From contig OX155951.1 in NCBI GenBank assembly GCA_944548615.1, positions 37,506,995-37,570,994 of the forward strand: 64,000 bases of DNA, given 5' to 3'. Positions 36,640-48,239 of this stretch are shown in pieces. The notes below the pieces were generated by a model. That model was not told where the DNA came from and did no database searches. It saw only the letters and a program-made list of their open reading frames with translations. The position numbers and the translations under genes were made by a program. This stretch comes from Micropterix aruncella (taxonomy: Eukaryota; Arthropoda; Insecta; Lepidoptera; Micropterigidae). How positions within the stretch are numbered: the stretch's first letter is position 1; each line of letters begins with the position of its first letter.

Positions 36640-38390
36640 AAGCGATTAATATTCATTAGATAAAATAGGGGAGAAAAAGGACTTATGTGATTTTTTTATG
36701 GTTTCCTTAAAGTAACTTTTAACCGATGACAAAATATCAATATACCCGAACCTATCGTTATAAGTTGTCATAGCTCTGTTTATCTGGGAATGCTTCTTAT
36801 AATTAGAGTTATATCTCTTTATATAAAACAAGTGCGGGCTCCGAGTAATGCGGGGGGGAGCCAGAATGGATATATATTCAAGCAGATACGCACTGTGAAA
36901 AATATTATTGATTTCATTGTAGAGAAACATCATATCGTAGGTTGTACGCCTATCTTTAAGACTATCGACTTTAAAAAAACTGATCTGTCCTTGTATGATT
37001 CAGCAGATTTATTTTCCCTAAAGCACATATTTTTTTTAATACGTTCAATTCGTTGCTTGTACAAGCTTTAATGGGGGGACTAAATAAAAGATACAAATTC
37101 AAGTATACAACGGACATAGGCTCCATATATTACTAACAAGGTGGATGTCTCGGAAAAGAGCTTGCACGCCCGTAGTAGAAAACCTAGCGATTTGTATGTC
37201 GAATTTCATTTTGGACTCGAGTTAAACACCCAAATCTTGGACAATGTTAGTCTCCGTAATGTTATCGTAACCAATTTTGTAATCGTATAGTATTTTATTT
37301 CTGTTTCTCGTAAACGAGATTCGATGGCACTTCTTGACATAAAGATCGAGATTATTCAAAACACAGTATTTGCTGAGACGGCTCAGGTCATCCTGTAGGC
37401 GAAACAGTCGGCCACTTTTGAGATAACAAAATATACTTTAAGGTCATCCGGGTGTAGGATAAACTCGCATGATTTAAAATAGGAACCGATATTGTTAATC
37501 GACACCCGAAGGTCGAAATAAAGTCTGATTTAAAGCCACCTACGACGACAGCCTGTTGACGATTATGAATGTAAGATGTGAACCATCTTAACAGATCGCC
37601 GTGTATATCGAGTTTCTCAAGTTTAAGTAATAATACAGAATGATTTACTCAACGAGATTACTCAACAGTTGATGATTACTCAACAGTTAATGATTTACTC
37701 AACAGATTTACGGTTGTCAAACAACCGCGATAGTCTTCGATTTTATATGATTTACTCTGTCCAATGGTTTTGAGAAATCTGTATATATAACATAAGTTTT
37801 CATCCGATTGTTTATGTTATCGAGGATTTCGTTAGTGAATTGAATTAAGTTCGTGACTACATATCGCTTACTCATGAAGGTGTGCTGATACGGAGAAAGA
37901 GAATCGCAAATGGCGGGATAAATCTGATCGTATATAAGTTTTTCGAAAACTTTACTGAACACCGGAAGGATTGAGATAGGCCTATAATGCGATATGTTAT
38001 TATTTAAGCCACTTTTATGTATTGGTACAATAAAGGCTTCTTTCCAACGAGAGGGAAATGTACCTTCATCCAGTGAACAACGGAATAACAAGGCGAGTGG
38101 ATGAGCTAATTGGCTTGCGTAGTTTATAATATAAGTGGGAGGAATTCCACCATTTCCAGATGCTTTATTCTCGTCCAGCTTGCTTAAATACTTGCCGATT
38201 GTCAAATCTCTTGTCAATTACAATTTTGGATATACTACTTGTACTGCTAGGGTAGTCTTCAGTGGAGTCAGGAGCCGGAATAGCGTCCAGTTCTGTGCCC
38301 CCGTCAAATACCGATTCGAAGTAAGATTCGCAGATTTCATCGCCTCCATCAATGTTACAGTCCTCCTTCCGGATTCCCAATAGAGGGAAC
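36640..38390 (-). pseudogene. LINE D relic, reverse transcriptase
   Basis: Minus-strand order: linker with EICESYFESVFDGG (38,165-38,380), then RT fingers (37717-38217). The RT part holds LSKLDENKASGNGGIPPTYI, SHYRPISILPVFSKVFEKLI and YTDFSKPLDRVNH. A damaged palm/thumb follows (37,200-37,600) with DDLKVYFVISKVADCFRLQ and DLYVKKCHRISFTRNRNK. Last is a C-terminal frame (36646-36933, extendable to ~37,070) with RITRSPHLFYIKRYNSNYKK. The GVPQG block is lost in a deletion. C-terminal pieces of similar type lie at 40,547 and 59,597. Confidence 0.78.
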
Positions 38391-38399
38391 TAATATACA

Positions 38400-40545
38400 C
38401 ACACCACCTTCTTCCGCGCCAAGCTCGTTACATCGTAAATCTCGTCTTCATTTAACTTACCCTTATACTTTGCGGACATGTCCGTCGTGCTCCGATATGG
38501 ACATGTTTGCTAAGATAAAACGATGTCCATGAGTTCGAACTAGGATTCGATACTTGGGCCAGTCTCTATCTATGCTATTAATCTCTGTCTCTCACTCCAC
38601 CTTCATCTCTCTCTCTATCTCTCCCTCTCTCCCTCTAGTCCTCTTCTTATCCCTATCCTCTTTCCTCTCCCACTCCCTCTAAAGTAATAAATTGTAAAAC
38701 TACACCTACAAAAATATATTTATCTTTCTTGACCTAAAGTAATAATAAAAAGCTCTTTAGTTTGCATTTCAAAATATACAGTCATATAAAATAATAAAGT
38801 TAGGATTGTTATAATATATAAAAAGACTTGATTTTCCTGATAATAGGATATGATTTTTTTCTGAAATTAAAGAAGTTAAGTACATCGTAGCTCTTGTGTT
38901 CTCTCAGTATTAGGTATTCACAAATGGTTCTGCATTTTCCTTCATGCACTTTTTATCTTGTGTAGTATATGTAGCTAAAATTTAGAGAAATAGGCCCTAA
39001 TGTCGCTGTTTATATTATGATGACAAATTCCTTCCCCATCTAAATACAAACAATCTAGGATACAGTGCCTACTGCCATCTGCGTAAAAGGATAACATTAA
39101 TTATTCTCACGCTACACCGCATCCGTGATTCGTACCGCCTTTTCTGCACCAGCGAACTGGGAATCCCCTTCTAATGAAAACGCGAGTGACGACCTACCTA
39201 CTCCACTGCCTGAGCGATAAATTCACCGCCCGGGTGCTCAGACGTTTACGTTTTAGCGATATTTGGATCGATGACTTGTTATTTAATTAATGAATAAAAG
39301 CTTGATTTAGAAAAAAATTGAAGATTATTATCATTTAATCATCAATTTTTATTATCATATTTATTCTAATAATTAATGATTCTCACACAAATAAATTAAT
39401 TTTTATACCCTTAACTATCACGATTGTTAATTTTTCATAATTACATTAATGAGAATGTTAGACGCAATGACGAATCCGAGTACAGTAATACCTACCTACT
39501 ATAGTAGAATGAAATTTTATTATATTGTATCATTATCATCTCAGAGTGAAAGTGGTTAACACGTACTTTGACAGAAAGGGCACCGGTGACCCCAGAGCAG
39601 ACCTTATTTCGAAACGAATTTGTGAGCATTAAGACATCTTAAATATACATTTGTCTATAATCCTTTGACGTGGATTTAGACTACCTATACCATGTTAATG
39701 TTGAAAAATTAATGTAAAATGTAGAGGGGTTACACACCACAATAATGTGTTTAATGAATACAGGAAATCGAATAATTATGAATGTAACTACTCAAAATGA
39801 ATTCAATCTGTATTCACTTTGATTTGACTGAATTTTGATTTGATTGAATTCAACTTTTGTGTTGTATGCGGGTGACCGGAGGCGTGGCCTATCTGGCCTT
39901 AGTAACGAATATTCGTTTTTAAGCATTACTGCGTCAAGTAGGCTATACGAGTATGTGACCGCACAACGTTTTTTTTAAATAACTACGGAACCCTACTACT
40001 AATAGAACCCTAATTTATACCAAAGGTTATGTTTTAACCTAATGCATACAATATCACCAAAAAGTTTTTATTGATTATTTCGTCATTTTTCTATGGCAGA
40101 GAACGTGGTAACATACCAAAAACAGTCTGGGGTCTATTATTTAAACCATTCTACAATTCTTTTACACTAAACCACATACTAATTAAGTGGACCATATACA
40201 AATTTAGCATGCTAAACTTTTCTAGAATAGACCCTGTAGGGATAAAATACACGAGCGATAGTCAGATAACTGCTATATGCAACATACTTTCTCGTCCCAC
40301 CAACCGACGAGGAGGGAAAGTACCTACATTTGTGTGAAAATAATTCATAATACAAATAGACGTATATTACCATTAATTACTTTAAAACATTATAAATAGT
40401 AGCAAAGGGAAAATTACAATCAAAATTACACTAATAATTTATTAAACCAAGCAACCAAACCAAACAAATGTAACCAAAAAACAAAAAGTTTTACTTAAAA
40501 ACAAATTAAAGTACAAGCTAATGCAATAACAAATCGCCTATTTTT
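38400..40545. other. No recognisable gene; one small inverted repeat
   Basis: Includes a TCTC-rich stretch (38,580-38,690). A hairpin-like end at 40,286-40,323 (TACTTTCTCGTCCCACC...GAGGGAAAGTA) closely matches 45,547-45,582, so both may be termini of one small element. Confidence 0.5.
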
Positions 40546-40546
40546 T

Positions 40547-41078
40547 TTAAAAAACTAACCAACGTGTCGGAAAATATGTCGAGGTCATTCGAAGCTTTAT
40601 TATAATGTAAACATGACCGTCTGAAAAAGGTATTTTTCGCATAGTTCGTGTGAAAAAAAGTATATAAAATGTATCTCTTGAACGAGAAAAGGGAGACCGA
40701 GGAATTTTAAAAAGAATTTTGGCCAAAAGGAGTGCAGAATTAATATGGTTATTTAAAATTTTATATAGGAAGATATTGTCCAAGAAGGCACGTCTTGCAT
40801 ACAAAAAGTGTTCTTTGTGTTTTGTCGCTATCTTTGCATAATCCGTAGACATGTAACCTGTCCGAAAGTCCAATGATTTTAAGAATCTCTTTTGCACCCT
40901 CTCAATCCTATTTATATGAACAGCATATTGGGGATTCAAAACTACGCTTCCGAATTCTAGAACGCTACGAACGTATGCATTGTAGAGTACTTTGAAAGTT
41001 TTGCCTCTGCCTTTGCATCTTTTATCGAGCTGAAGACGAAAATATTCATTTTGAATCCCCGTTAAGACGATTAAGACC
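40547..41078 (-). pseudogene. LINE RT C-terminal fragment
   Basis: Minus-strand frame with LYNAYVRSVLEFGSVVLNPQ, HINRIERVQKRFLKSLDFR and YARRAFLDNIFLYKILNNH, the thumb/C-terminal region of an insect LINE. The frame continues upstream to 41,203 through unrelated GC-rich DNA, so its start is not genuine. Confidence 0.75.
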
Positions 41079-41335
41079 TGGGCCACACGATGCGGTGCGG
41101 CTGCGGCGCGGCGAATGAGCGTGTGCCGCTGCGGCGTCCTACATACAAATGTCCCTGGTACGACGCACGGTGCTCTTCGGTGGTTAAAAGGTCTCATGTA
41201 CAAGCTACCCTAAAAATATTTAAATTCCGCCATACATTTTAATAAAGTATTAATACTATATGTTTGGCCCAACGCCGCCGTGCCGCCAACTGCCGCCTAC
41301 CGAGCCGCCCGTAGCGGTTGCAACGGAACCCAACC
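41079..41335. other. GC-rich stretch with GGC/GCC repeats
   Basis: CGATGCGGTGCGGCTGCGGC at the left and GGCCCAACGCCGCCGTGCCG at the right suggest a small non-autonomous element, but no matched inverted ends were established. Confidence 0.35.
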
Positions 41336-41339
41336 GAGC

Positions 41340-42520
41340 TCGTCCGACGGCCAAGCCGGGTGTTTATTGATTTTATTTACGAAAACAATATTTAGCTGAT
41401 ATCGGTCCTTGGCTACTTGCCGGAGAAATCTTGGGCGACAAAACCGATCCAAAAAAAAGATTTTCGAAAATAACACCAAATCGAATAGGTCTACATACAT
41501 TAAAATATGAGCATCAAATTGTAAATTAATTCACGAATAGTTGGCAATACAGTAGTGCTCCTATTGTAGAGATTTAAACGCGAAGCGCATAATTGGATTA
41601 CAGACCCATTTTCCTCCCTAGAACACTGCGCCGGAAGTCTTTGTTCCGTAATTGTATACGTCATTCCTAATTATTTTATATATATATATATATTTCAATT
41701 ATGTACATCTATATTTCGAATATTTTTCTTCTCTTCACTTACGATTGAAATATAATAAACCAGAATTGCGTATTTTTTAATAGGTATCAACTGGTGCAAA
41801 AAATACTATTTGTTTAGTAACATTGTGCAAAATATTATCTTTTCTTGAATCTAATTTCATATAGCTTTCGGTTCGGAACTCGGAAGCCTTTTATGACAAA
41901 GACCTTGCTGTTGCATAATCAATAGCTGTTGCGGATTTAGCTGTTTGCATAATCGTCATTAAGTAAGAATCATTTGTGTTCGAAAAAATAAATTTGATAA
42001 CTCTCTTTAAATTTAATAACTCTCTAACTCTTTAATATTGGCTGTCATTAAAATGAATTTCACAACCGGTAGCATTCACGTTAATTTATTACACGACTTC
42101 TCAACAAAAAATAGTATAATGTGTTCAGGGCTTTTTAAGCTATTGCATAGTTTTATCGCGGGCCTAGCTAGGCCAGCGCGGCGACCGAATGAAGAAATTT
42201 CTTAACGAAAATTAATAATTTTAAACTGATAATTACGTCTAAACGAGTACTGCTTACGATTCGAAAAAAATATATGTTAAACAAGAACATTTTCCTAATA
42301 TTCTTAGCTTTGAATATTTTAGATTTTGTTTATATTACATAGTGTAATTAATTTGTGAAATTAGGTTTAACCGAACACAAAAACGACTACTACGCAAATA
42401 CTATCTGGCGTATTATTATGAAACCTGCACCATTTTAAAGATAATTTAATTATCTATCTTTTTATTTACGATTTTTTTCGAATAATCCGGTTTTTTTGTT
42501 TTATAGAATAAAAATTTCGT
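41340..42520. other. No recognisable gene
   Basis: AT-rich. GCTATTGCATAG occurs at 42,135 and again inverted at 42,685, with CCGCGG-like neighbours, suggesting one small element spanning the fold-back below. Confidence 0.45.
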
Positions 42521-42525
42521 GCGCG

Positions 42526-42619
42526 GCGCTCTATCGGAAGACGTTTAAATTATTCCGAATCATTTGCTTCCGCAGCTGCAAATGATTCGGAATAATTTCA
42601 ACGATTTCCGATAGAGCGC
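42526..42619. repeat. Fold-back, 42-bp arms
   Basis: Arms 42526-42567 and 42578-42619 pair with three mismatches around the loop TTCCGCAGCT. Confidence 0.85.
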
Positions 42620-43210
42620 AGTTATCTGATATCAGAAAAAATAAAAAAAATAAATAATTATAATTGCATAAGTTGTTAAAAATGCTATGCAATAGCTTTA
42701 CCGCGGCAGCCCCCGAGTGCCACAAGTATTTTTTTTATTTTTTTTTATTTCAAACCAGTTGATAGGAATTCCTACACTTGGTTATATGAAAAACTAAAAA
42801 AAATAACACTTATAATATTTAAATATATACCTATTAAAGTATAATATATGAACGTCGGTATTGCAAAGTATGAACGTTGAACATCCAAGCGCAGATTTTC
42901 TAAGTTATATAGAGGAAACAACATTTTCCAATATTTTCAATCAAAACTCTTACACAATTTCGTAGAATTTTTATGTGGACAATAGTACTAAATAATCAAA
43001 CAAATATTGGATAATTTCACAAATTATCATACGAGACGATATTTTAAAGAAAAAACACAAATACAAACAAATCTGTAATAATCAATAGTCAATAGCCAAT
43101 AGTTAGAAGAAAAAAAACGCAATTGTAAAATAGTCAACAATAGAAAGAATAAGGAATAATAATAGTCATGTAGGTCAATAGAGCTGCGAAAAATTAATAT
43201 TGTCGAAATC
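42620..43210. other. AT-rich, no recognisable gene
   Basis: Probably includes the 3' UTR of the minus-strand LINE that follows. Confidence 0.45.
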
Positions 43211-43214
43211 CTTT

Positions 43215-43730
43215 TATGTGGTTTTTAATCAAAATACCCTGTACCTTTTTCTTAAAGTGAACCTCCCCAAGGCCCTGATGTGTAATGGAAGTTTGTCGTA
43301 GAATAAGTAAGACTGGCAGATAAAGCTATTCCGAACCTTACTCAGTCGCACCGAGTTAGGTTCGGAATAGCTTTATATAAAGGTAATAAAGGTAGCAGAA
43401 TGACGCAAGTCCTCTTTATTTCGCGTATTATGCGAATGAATATTTGAGTTAATTGAAGTAGTCTCGATATTTTTTTCTCATATACATGATGTTTTGGTAT
43501 ATATACGCGGCGTACAAAGTCATGATACCAGATTCGATGAAGTACTGCTTGCAAGATGTTAGCGAAGATATTGAGAACAGATTTCTAATAGCTCTTTTTT
43601 GTAGGCAAAAGATCCTTATAACATTTGCCGTCATTCCCCAGAACATGAGGCCATAATTTAATATGGAATGAAAATAGGCAAAGTAGACAGATTTGGAAGC
43701 TTCAAAGCCACATAACAATTTTTATGTACA
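43215..43730 (-). pseudogene. LINE RT C-terminal fragment broken by a fold-back
   Basis: Minus strand: SVYFAYFHSILNYGLMFWG, IFCLQKRAIRNLFSISS and FIESGIMTLYAAYIYQNIMY (43,449-43,718), then after the fold-back at 43,320-43,376 FYDKLPLHIRALGEVHFKKK (43,225-43,310). The expected intervening sequence with NTRHK is missing and the hairpin sits there. Confidence 0.78.
43320..43376. repeat. Fold-back, 24-bp arms
   Basis: ATAAAGCTATTCCGAACCT pairs with its complement on the far side; one mismatch in 24, loop 43344-43352. Confidence 0.85.
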
Positions 43731-43734
43731 AGAA

Positions 43735-44030
43735 TGAAACAAGCTTGTTTTCCGTTTCTTTATTCTACTATAACTTCTAAACGCTCGAAGCTTTTTTTGA
43801 AGTTGTATTATTGTTAGAGTTGTTATGCTATCCTGAGTTTCATAGGGTACCATAACTGTCAAATTATCAAGTAAATAGTTGTCTAAATGTCCAAATGTCC
43901 AAATGTCAATAAATTAACATAAATATATCGTGTTTAGTGTCAAATGATAATGTGTATATGGATAAATATGTAATAAAAATAATTATAAACACCGTAGTTC
44001 ACTTTTTGTAATGGCAGTCGTATTTTTATT
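43735..44030 (-). repeat. Dispersed repeat, partner of 25,560-25,890
   Basis: Reverse complement similarity over ~300 bp, including CGTGTTTAGTGTCAAATG. Confidence 0.65.
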
Positions 44031-45470
44031 GCATTTAGTGTATATATATCGCACATCCGGGAGAACAAAGTCAGAGCATACATTTTCAAAATTTTACAGG
44101 AGCGCAAATTAAGGTGATTTTATTATTTGGAACCAAGATTTTGAATTTAAACCATTGTTTTATTATGATGAATACACTTTATTTAAATTAGGATATACTT
44201 ACGTATTATACGTAATAAAAACACTAACGTTAAATATTAATTCTTTAAAAAAATGCATTTAAAGCATTGACATCCTACAATTGTGTTATTGTTGCACTTT
44301 TAAGTTTATTGCTTAATTTAGTTGTGACATCCCTTTTCTACTTCAAAAATGCACATTTTATATTTTAATTAATATTTATTCACATTTATGAATAATAAAT
44401 CAGTCTAAAAACATCTTCTAAAATGTAATGAAACAAGTAATCATAGTTTTATTCACAATAGGAACTTAAATCTTATATTAAAGGTAGGTATAACAATTAA
44501 AAAAACAGGAGAAACTAAAAGTTGTCATCCATCATAAAAGGTGTGTGTGTGTGTGTGTGTATTTGAGTGTATGTGCGAGTGTGTGTGAATAATGTAAGTT
44601 ATTCTTGTTCTTATAATAAAACTTTGTCTTCACTTATAAAAGTAGAAACTGGAAATTCCGTTCAAAATAAAAATTCTAAATTACTATCCAAACAATTATC
44701 AAGATCAATTATATATCAAAACAGTGAATTATAAAAATAAGCATATTGCTTGGGCACAATGTTGTCACGGATCAATGTTGACAAGTCATTTTTCTTTCGT
44801 ACTGTGATGGTAATTTTAGTATTATACGCAGGTTTCAATTGTATATCTTGGATATTGACCACTCACTGCCCGCGTAACTGACCAATCTGATGATTTTGCA
44901 CCGGAAATACTTGGTAAGGATATAGATATTTGTAGATTAAATGTGGCAGACTGATGGTAGTATACATAGGTAGTATTATTTATCCTTTTTGACTATTTTA
45001 TAATGCCTGTGACTAGTTTTGATTTCCCATTTTTTAAAAAATATAGATTTAACTGCAATAAGGCATAATCCATTAATACAACTCAGTTCCTACCTCTTGA
45101 TTTAGTTTATCTCAATGTTTTTTTTTATACACTCAAGGAAATGAAATGAGTGAAGGAAGGCGGCATGATATATGTCGGGAAATATGAGTTCTCTCACTCA
45201 TGCGAGGCCGTTTCCTGTCTTTCTTTATCCCGGTTAATGTGGGGAAATAAGCCGCGGAAATGCTCACAGTCGACCCGTAAGAAAGACCCCTCCTTCAGCG
45301 GGTCCCCACCCGCATTTTTCGCGTGCTGAGGAGCGCTAACGGGTCTCGTTTCTCTTTACGGGCGTCTTTATTAAATTGAACGAGGAAAGCCGCCAAGTTC
45401 AAGCGGTCGACTCGGTTATAAACAATACAAGGTTGCTTTCCAATTAGCTGCTGGAGTGGTTTAATGTTAG
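44031..45470. other. No recognisable gene; (GT)n at 44,540-44,590
   Basis: A GT microsatellite and, at 45,150-45,460, a moderately GC-rich stretch (GGGTCCCCACCCGC, TCTTTACGGGCGTC) of unknown origin. Confidence 0.5.
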
Positions 45471-45477
45471 GTTAGAC

Positions 45478-45535
45478 CAGCGGTCGGCAACAGGTCGATC
45501 GTGATCTACAATCAGTCATTCACCGCAAGGTAGTT
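45478..45535 (+). mobile_element. hAT-like element end (fragment)
   Basis: CCAGCGGTCGGCAACAGG resembles the CAG-GGTCGGCAA termini of hAT MITEs. No second end was found. Confidence 0.35.
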
Positions 45536-45546
45536 AAAATAGTATT

Positions 45547-45774
45547 ACTTTCCCGACCCACCAACCAACGAAGAGGGAAAGTATTGTGAACGGCTGTTTT
45601 TTTTAGTGCACTGAGAAATATATAACGCTGTAATACACAGAAATACGCAGGTTTCAAAAGGGATTACATATATAACATGTACTATGGTCCGTACGTTTGT
45701 ATCGACATGACGCGTAATGGTGTAGTTACCATGTCGTACGTGTAAACATAAATACGGCAAAATTGCTGACATCC
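45547..45774 (-). repeat. Dispersed repeat, related to 35,798-35,930 and 40,286-40,323
   Basis: Begins with a hairpin (TACTTTCCCGACCCACC...GAGGGAAAGTA). The rest matches, in reverse, part of the 35.8-kb repeat. The RLE-type LINE is truncated against it. Confidence 0.55.
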
Positions 45775-46683
45775 TGTATAAAAGTGAAGCCCTCCAAATG
45801 TTTTTGCCTTGCACTCGCCCGCATAGACACAAAATTTACATCGTATGACCCAAAATTGGTCTATAAGGGCTCTATTATCTCCCTTATAGACCCAAATAAC
45901 CACATCAAATTTCTTGGCAGAAAAATCACCTGCCAGGGAAAAGACCTCTCTGGTGATCATGGTATAGAACATTTCAGTAGTTGCCTGGAAAAGATAGATG
46001 CATTGCTAATTTCTGGCCCTCATAAGGCTTGGATCTATGACAACTATCTAACTTCACATTTGTCATGGCCCTTTCTTATTTACGATTTCACCAAAACCCA
46101 ACTGTCTCGTCTGGATGCACTGGTGACAGCTAGTCTAAAATCCTGGTTGTCCTTAGCCAAACCAGCTGACCCCTCGACTCTCTTCAGGTCCAAACACAAT
46201 TATGGGCTAGCTCTAAAACTGCCCTCTCTGCTCTACGCCAACTCCAGAATAACCAAAAATTCGATTCTAAGCAATTCCAAGGATCCGGCAATATCGAAGC
46301 ACGTAGTAAGTGGTCGTAGTGAGTCAAATGATCTACAAGCCCGCGTTGACTTCCACAAAAAGCAGAATGGCACTGGTCTGGGGTATAGCAGTACAACCAT
46401 GAGCGATGTAGACTTGAAGAAGTCTCTCTTGCGGGGAGATTACGACAGAAAAAGTATGGCTCACGCTATTGGCCTTCAATGCCAGAATGATTGGACAACA
46501 ATTGGAGACTTTTGCATTCCTCCTCCAATGCACTGGAAAGTAATGTTGTATGACTGGACGCCAGAGATGCTGAAATTTTATTTAAATGCCTTTCAGCATA
46601 CACTTCCAGACCCCAGTAACCTAGCTCGTTGGAGCTATGCCGAGGATAGTTCATGTCCTCTTTGTAGCAACACCCCTTGCACA
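45775..46683 (+). CDS. RLE-type LINE ORF, part 1: RT thumb to first half of zinc knuckle
   Basis: The frame has a nominal start upstream (45763), but homology begins at VKPSKCFCLALARI (~45,784), the segment after the YADD box in R2-like RTs. It continues with HIKFLGRKITC, the thumb region (WLSLAKPADPSTLFRSKHNY, GLALKLPSLLYA) and DPSNLARWSYAEDSSCPLC. The CxxC pair opens a CCHC knuckle. The catalytic palm is lost by 5' truncation. The frame runs into the inserted GC-rich element and stops at 46687-46689. Confidence 0.82.
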
Positions 46684-47351
46684 TATTGAGATGTCAACTA
46701 CAACGGGCGAACCCGTCACCGCAGGACGTTTTAACGATTCATCGTTCTATCGACCGTGCAGTGAGCGTAGAAGACTTTGGACATTACAATCCGACGTCTA
46801 GCTACGCCACAACCCGTTAGAGACCAACGCCTTACCGCGAGTAGCCTGGTATGTTACCTGGCGGGCGGCACTCGCGCCCTAACTACCAATTGTGACCAGA
46901 TTTCTCCGGTCTCTCGATTGGTTCCGAGTTCGAGGTCGCTTGCGCGGTCCTCTCCCTTACGAAGCGGTGAAACGGAGTGCACCGAATCTATCGCGGACCA
47001 AGGCGTCCTTTGCCCGACTCTGAATCGGGATCGGATGGCCAATGGTCATTTCAAGAGCAGTCGCCGTAAGGTAGACAACTACCCCCGCTCTATAGGAAAC
47101 AATACAGTTCCCAGACTCCCCCGATTGTTAGTCGGAGAGCACAATCGATTGGCTTGCGCCGCTCGGTGCGCAGACCGTCCAGGAGCGCCAGAGGATTGAA
47201 TCCCAGGGGAGACTGGTTGACCCAGTGTCCTACCCAGGCTCGCACCCCATGCTCGGAGGCCATCGGATGGGTGTTGACCCGTGAGTGTGACCGACCCTGA
47301 AACAGAATGGGTCTTCGTGGCCAACTCAGCAAGGGCCCATTAGCTCCCTAA
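46684..47351 (-). mobile_element. Solitary GC-rich element with 12-bp target duplication
   Basis: A single 668-bp copy of the unit found in tandem at 26.7-29.5 kb, in the opposite window orientation. It is flanked by ACCCCTTGCACA at 46672-46683 and 47352-47363. On its own strand it starts after TTTAG with GGAGCTAATGGGCCC and ends GTTGACATCTCAATA. Open frames across it differ in register from those in the tandem units, so it is treated as non-coding. The element class is unknown. A target duplication of this length without terminal inverted repeats favours target-primed integration (SINE-like) over a cut-and-paste transposon. Confidence 0.85.
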
Positions 47352-47363
47352 ACCCCTTGCACA

Positions 47364-48233
47364 GCTAGACATATTCTATCTGGCTGCAAGGTGGCCTTGG
47401 ATCAAGGACGGTACACTTACCGCCACGACAAAGTCCTTGCTGTTATTCGCGAGGTACTTAGCCTGTCAGTGGCTCGTGCCAACAAGGGTTCCACAGTATC
47501 CTCCAAACCCCCAATACAGTTTGTGCCGGTTGGCTCTAAAGGCAAAAAACATCTCACTGCAAAACCTTTCTCAATAATCGAGAAAGCTTCAGATTGGATT
47601 ATGGAGGTCATTTCGGTCTCTAAGCAGTATAAATTCCATGAAAGTCTCGGATGCACAGCCCTGCGTCCAGATATAACTCTTTACTCTTTATCTCGGAAGA
47701 TGGTCCTTATCGTAGAATTAACTGTTCCATGGGAATCAAATATCCCAAAAGACCACGAGTACAAATTAAATAAATACCATGACCTCGCAAATGCCGTCAC
47801 CCGGAACGGCTTCACTGTTCACCTTCACGCGGTGGAAGTTGGCGCTCGTGGCCTGCAAGCTAAATCTTTGTTCCACCTTTTTAAAGATCTTGGTCTCTCC
47901 AGGAAAATAATCAACTCCTTTCTAGAAAAATTATCTAAAACCGCGATTTCTGCATCTCAAAATCTATGGCTTCGAAGGGGGAATGAATGGGTGGTAAGGT
48001 GCACGCTCACATGTGGCAAGACAGCTGTCTTAAACCTACCACAGCCGGTTCGTAAGTCCGAAATCCACTGCTCACCCCCCAGAAGTGTCAAAAAAAAATG
48101 TATTATGATGGGCCCGACTCCGGTCGGTGAATTCCATGGCAGCTCCGTTTGTATTTTATTTATAAAAACATGTGTTGTGCGAGCAAGTGCTTATCTCTGT
48201 TGCCAAAATAAAAACTGTGACTATTATGGATAG
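47364..48233 (+). CDS. RLE-type LINE ORF, part 2: zinc knuckle end and restriction-like endonuclease
   Basis: Directly after the second target duplication the frame reads ARHILSGCKVALDQGRYTYR, supplying the His and Cys of the CCHC knuckle. The nuclease follows: RHDKVLAVIREVLSL, then SLGCTALRPDITLYSLSRK (the PD motif) and MVLIVELTVPWESN (the E-x-T after the Asp), KLNKYHDLANAV and VEVGARGLQAKSLF. This PD-(D/E)xK arrangement is diagnostic of R2/R4/Hero/NeSL-type LINEs, which nick specific targets. Similarity fades after WLRRGNEWVVRC (~48,000). The frame is intact to 48,233, although the 3' part may be UTR read through. Confidence 0.85.
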   Translation, partial: ARHILSGCKVALDQGRYTYRHDKVLAVIREVLSLSVARANKGSTVSSKPPIQFVPVGSKGKKHLTAKPFSIIEKASDWIMEVISVSKQYKFHESLGCTALRPDITLYSLSRKMVLIVELTVPWESNIPKDHEYKLNKYHDLANAVTRNGFTVHLHAVEVGARGLQAKSLFHLFKDLGLSRKIINSFLEKLSKTAISASQNLWLRRGNEWVVRCTLTCGKTAVLNLPQPVRKSEIHCSPPRSVKKKCIMMGPTPVGEFHGSSVCILFIKTCVVRASAYLCCQNKNCDYYG

Positions 48234-48239
48234 GTATAT

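Larger units (their letters stand above)
45775..48020 (+). mobile_element. RLE-type LINE (R2/Hero-like), 5'-truncated and split by a GC-rich element
   Basis: The ORF pieces 45,775-46,683 and 47,364-48,233 are in one frame once the 668-bp insert and one copy of its 12-bp duplication are ignored. The element retains the end of RT, a zinc knuckle and a restriction-like endonuclease domain. Confidence 0.85.
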
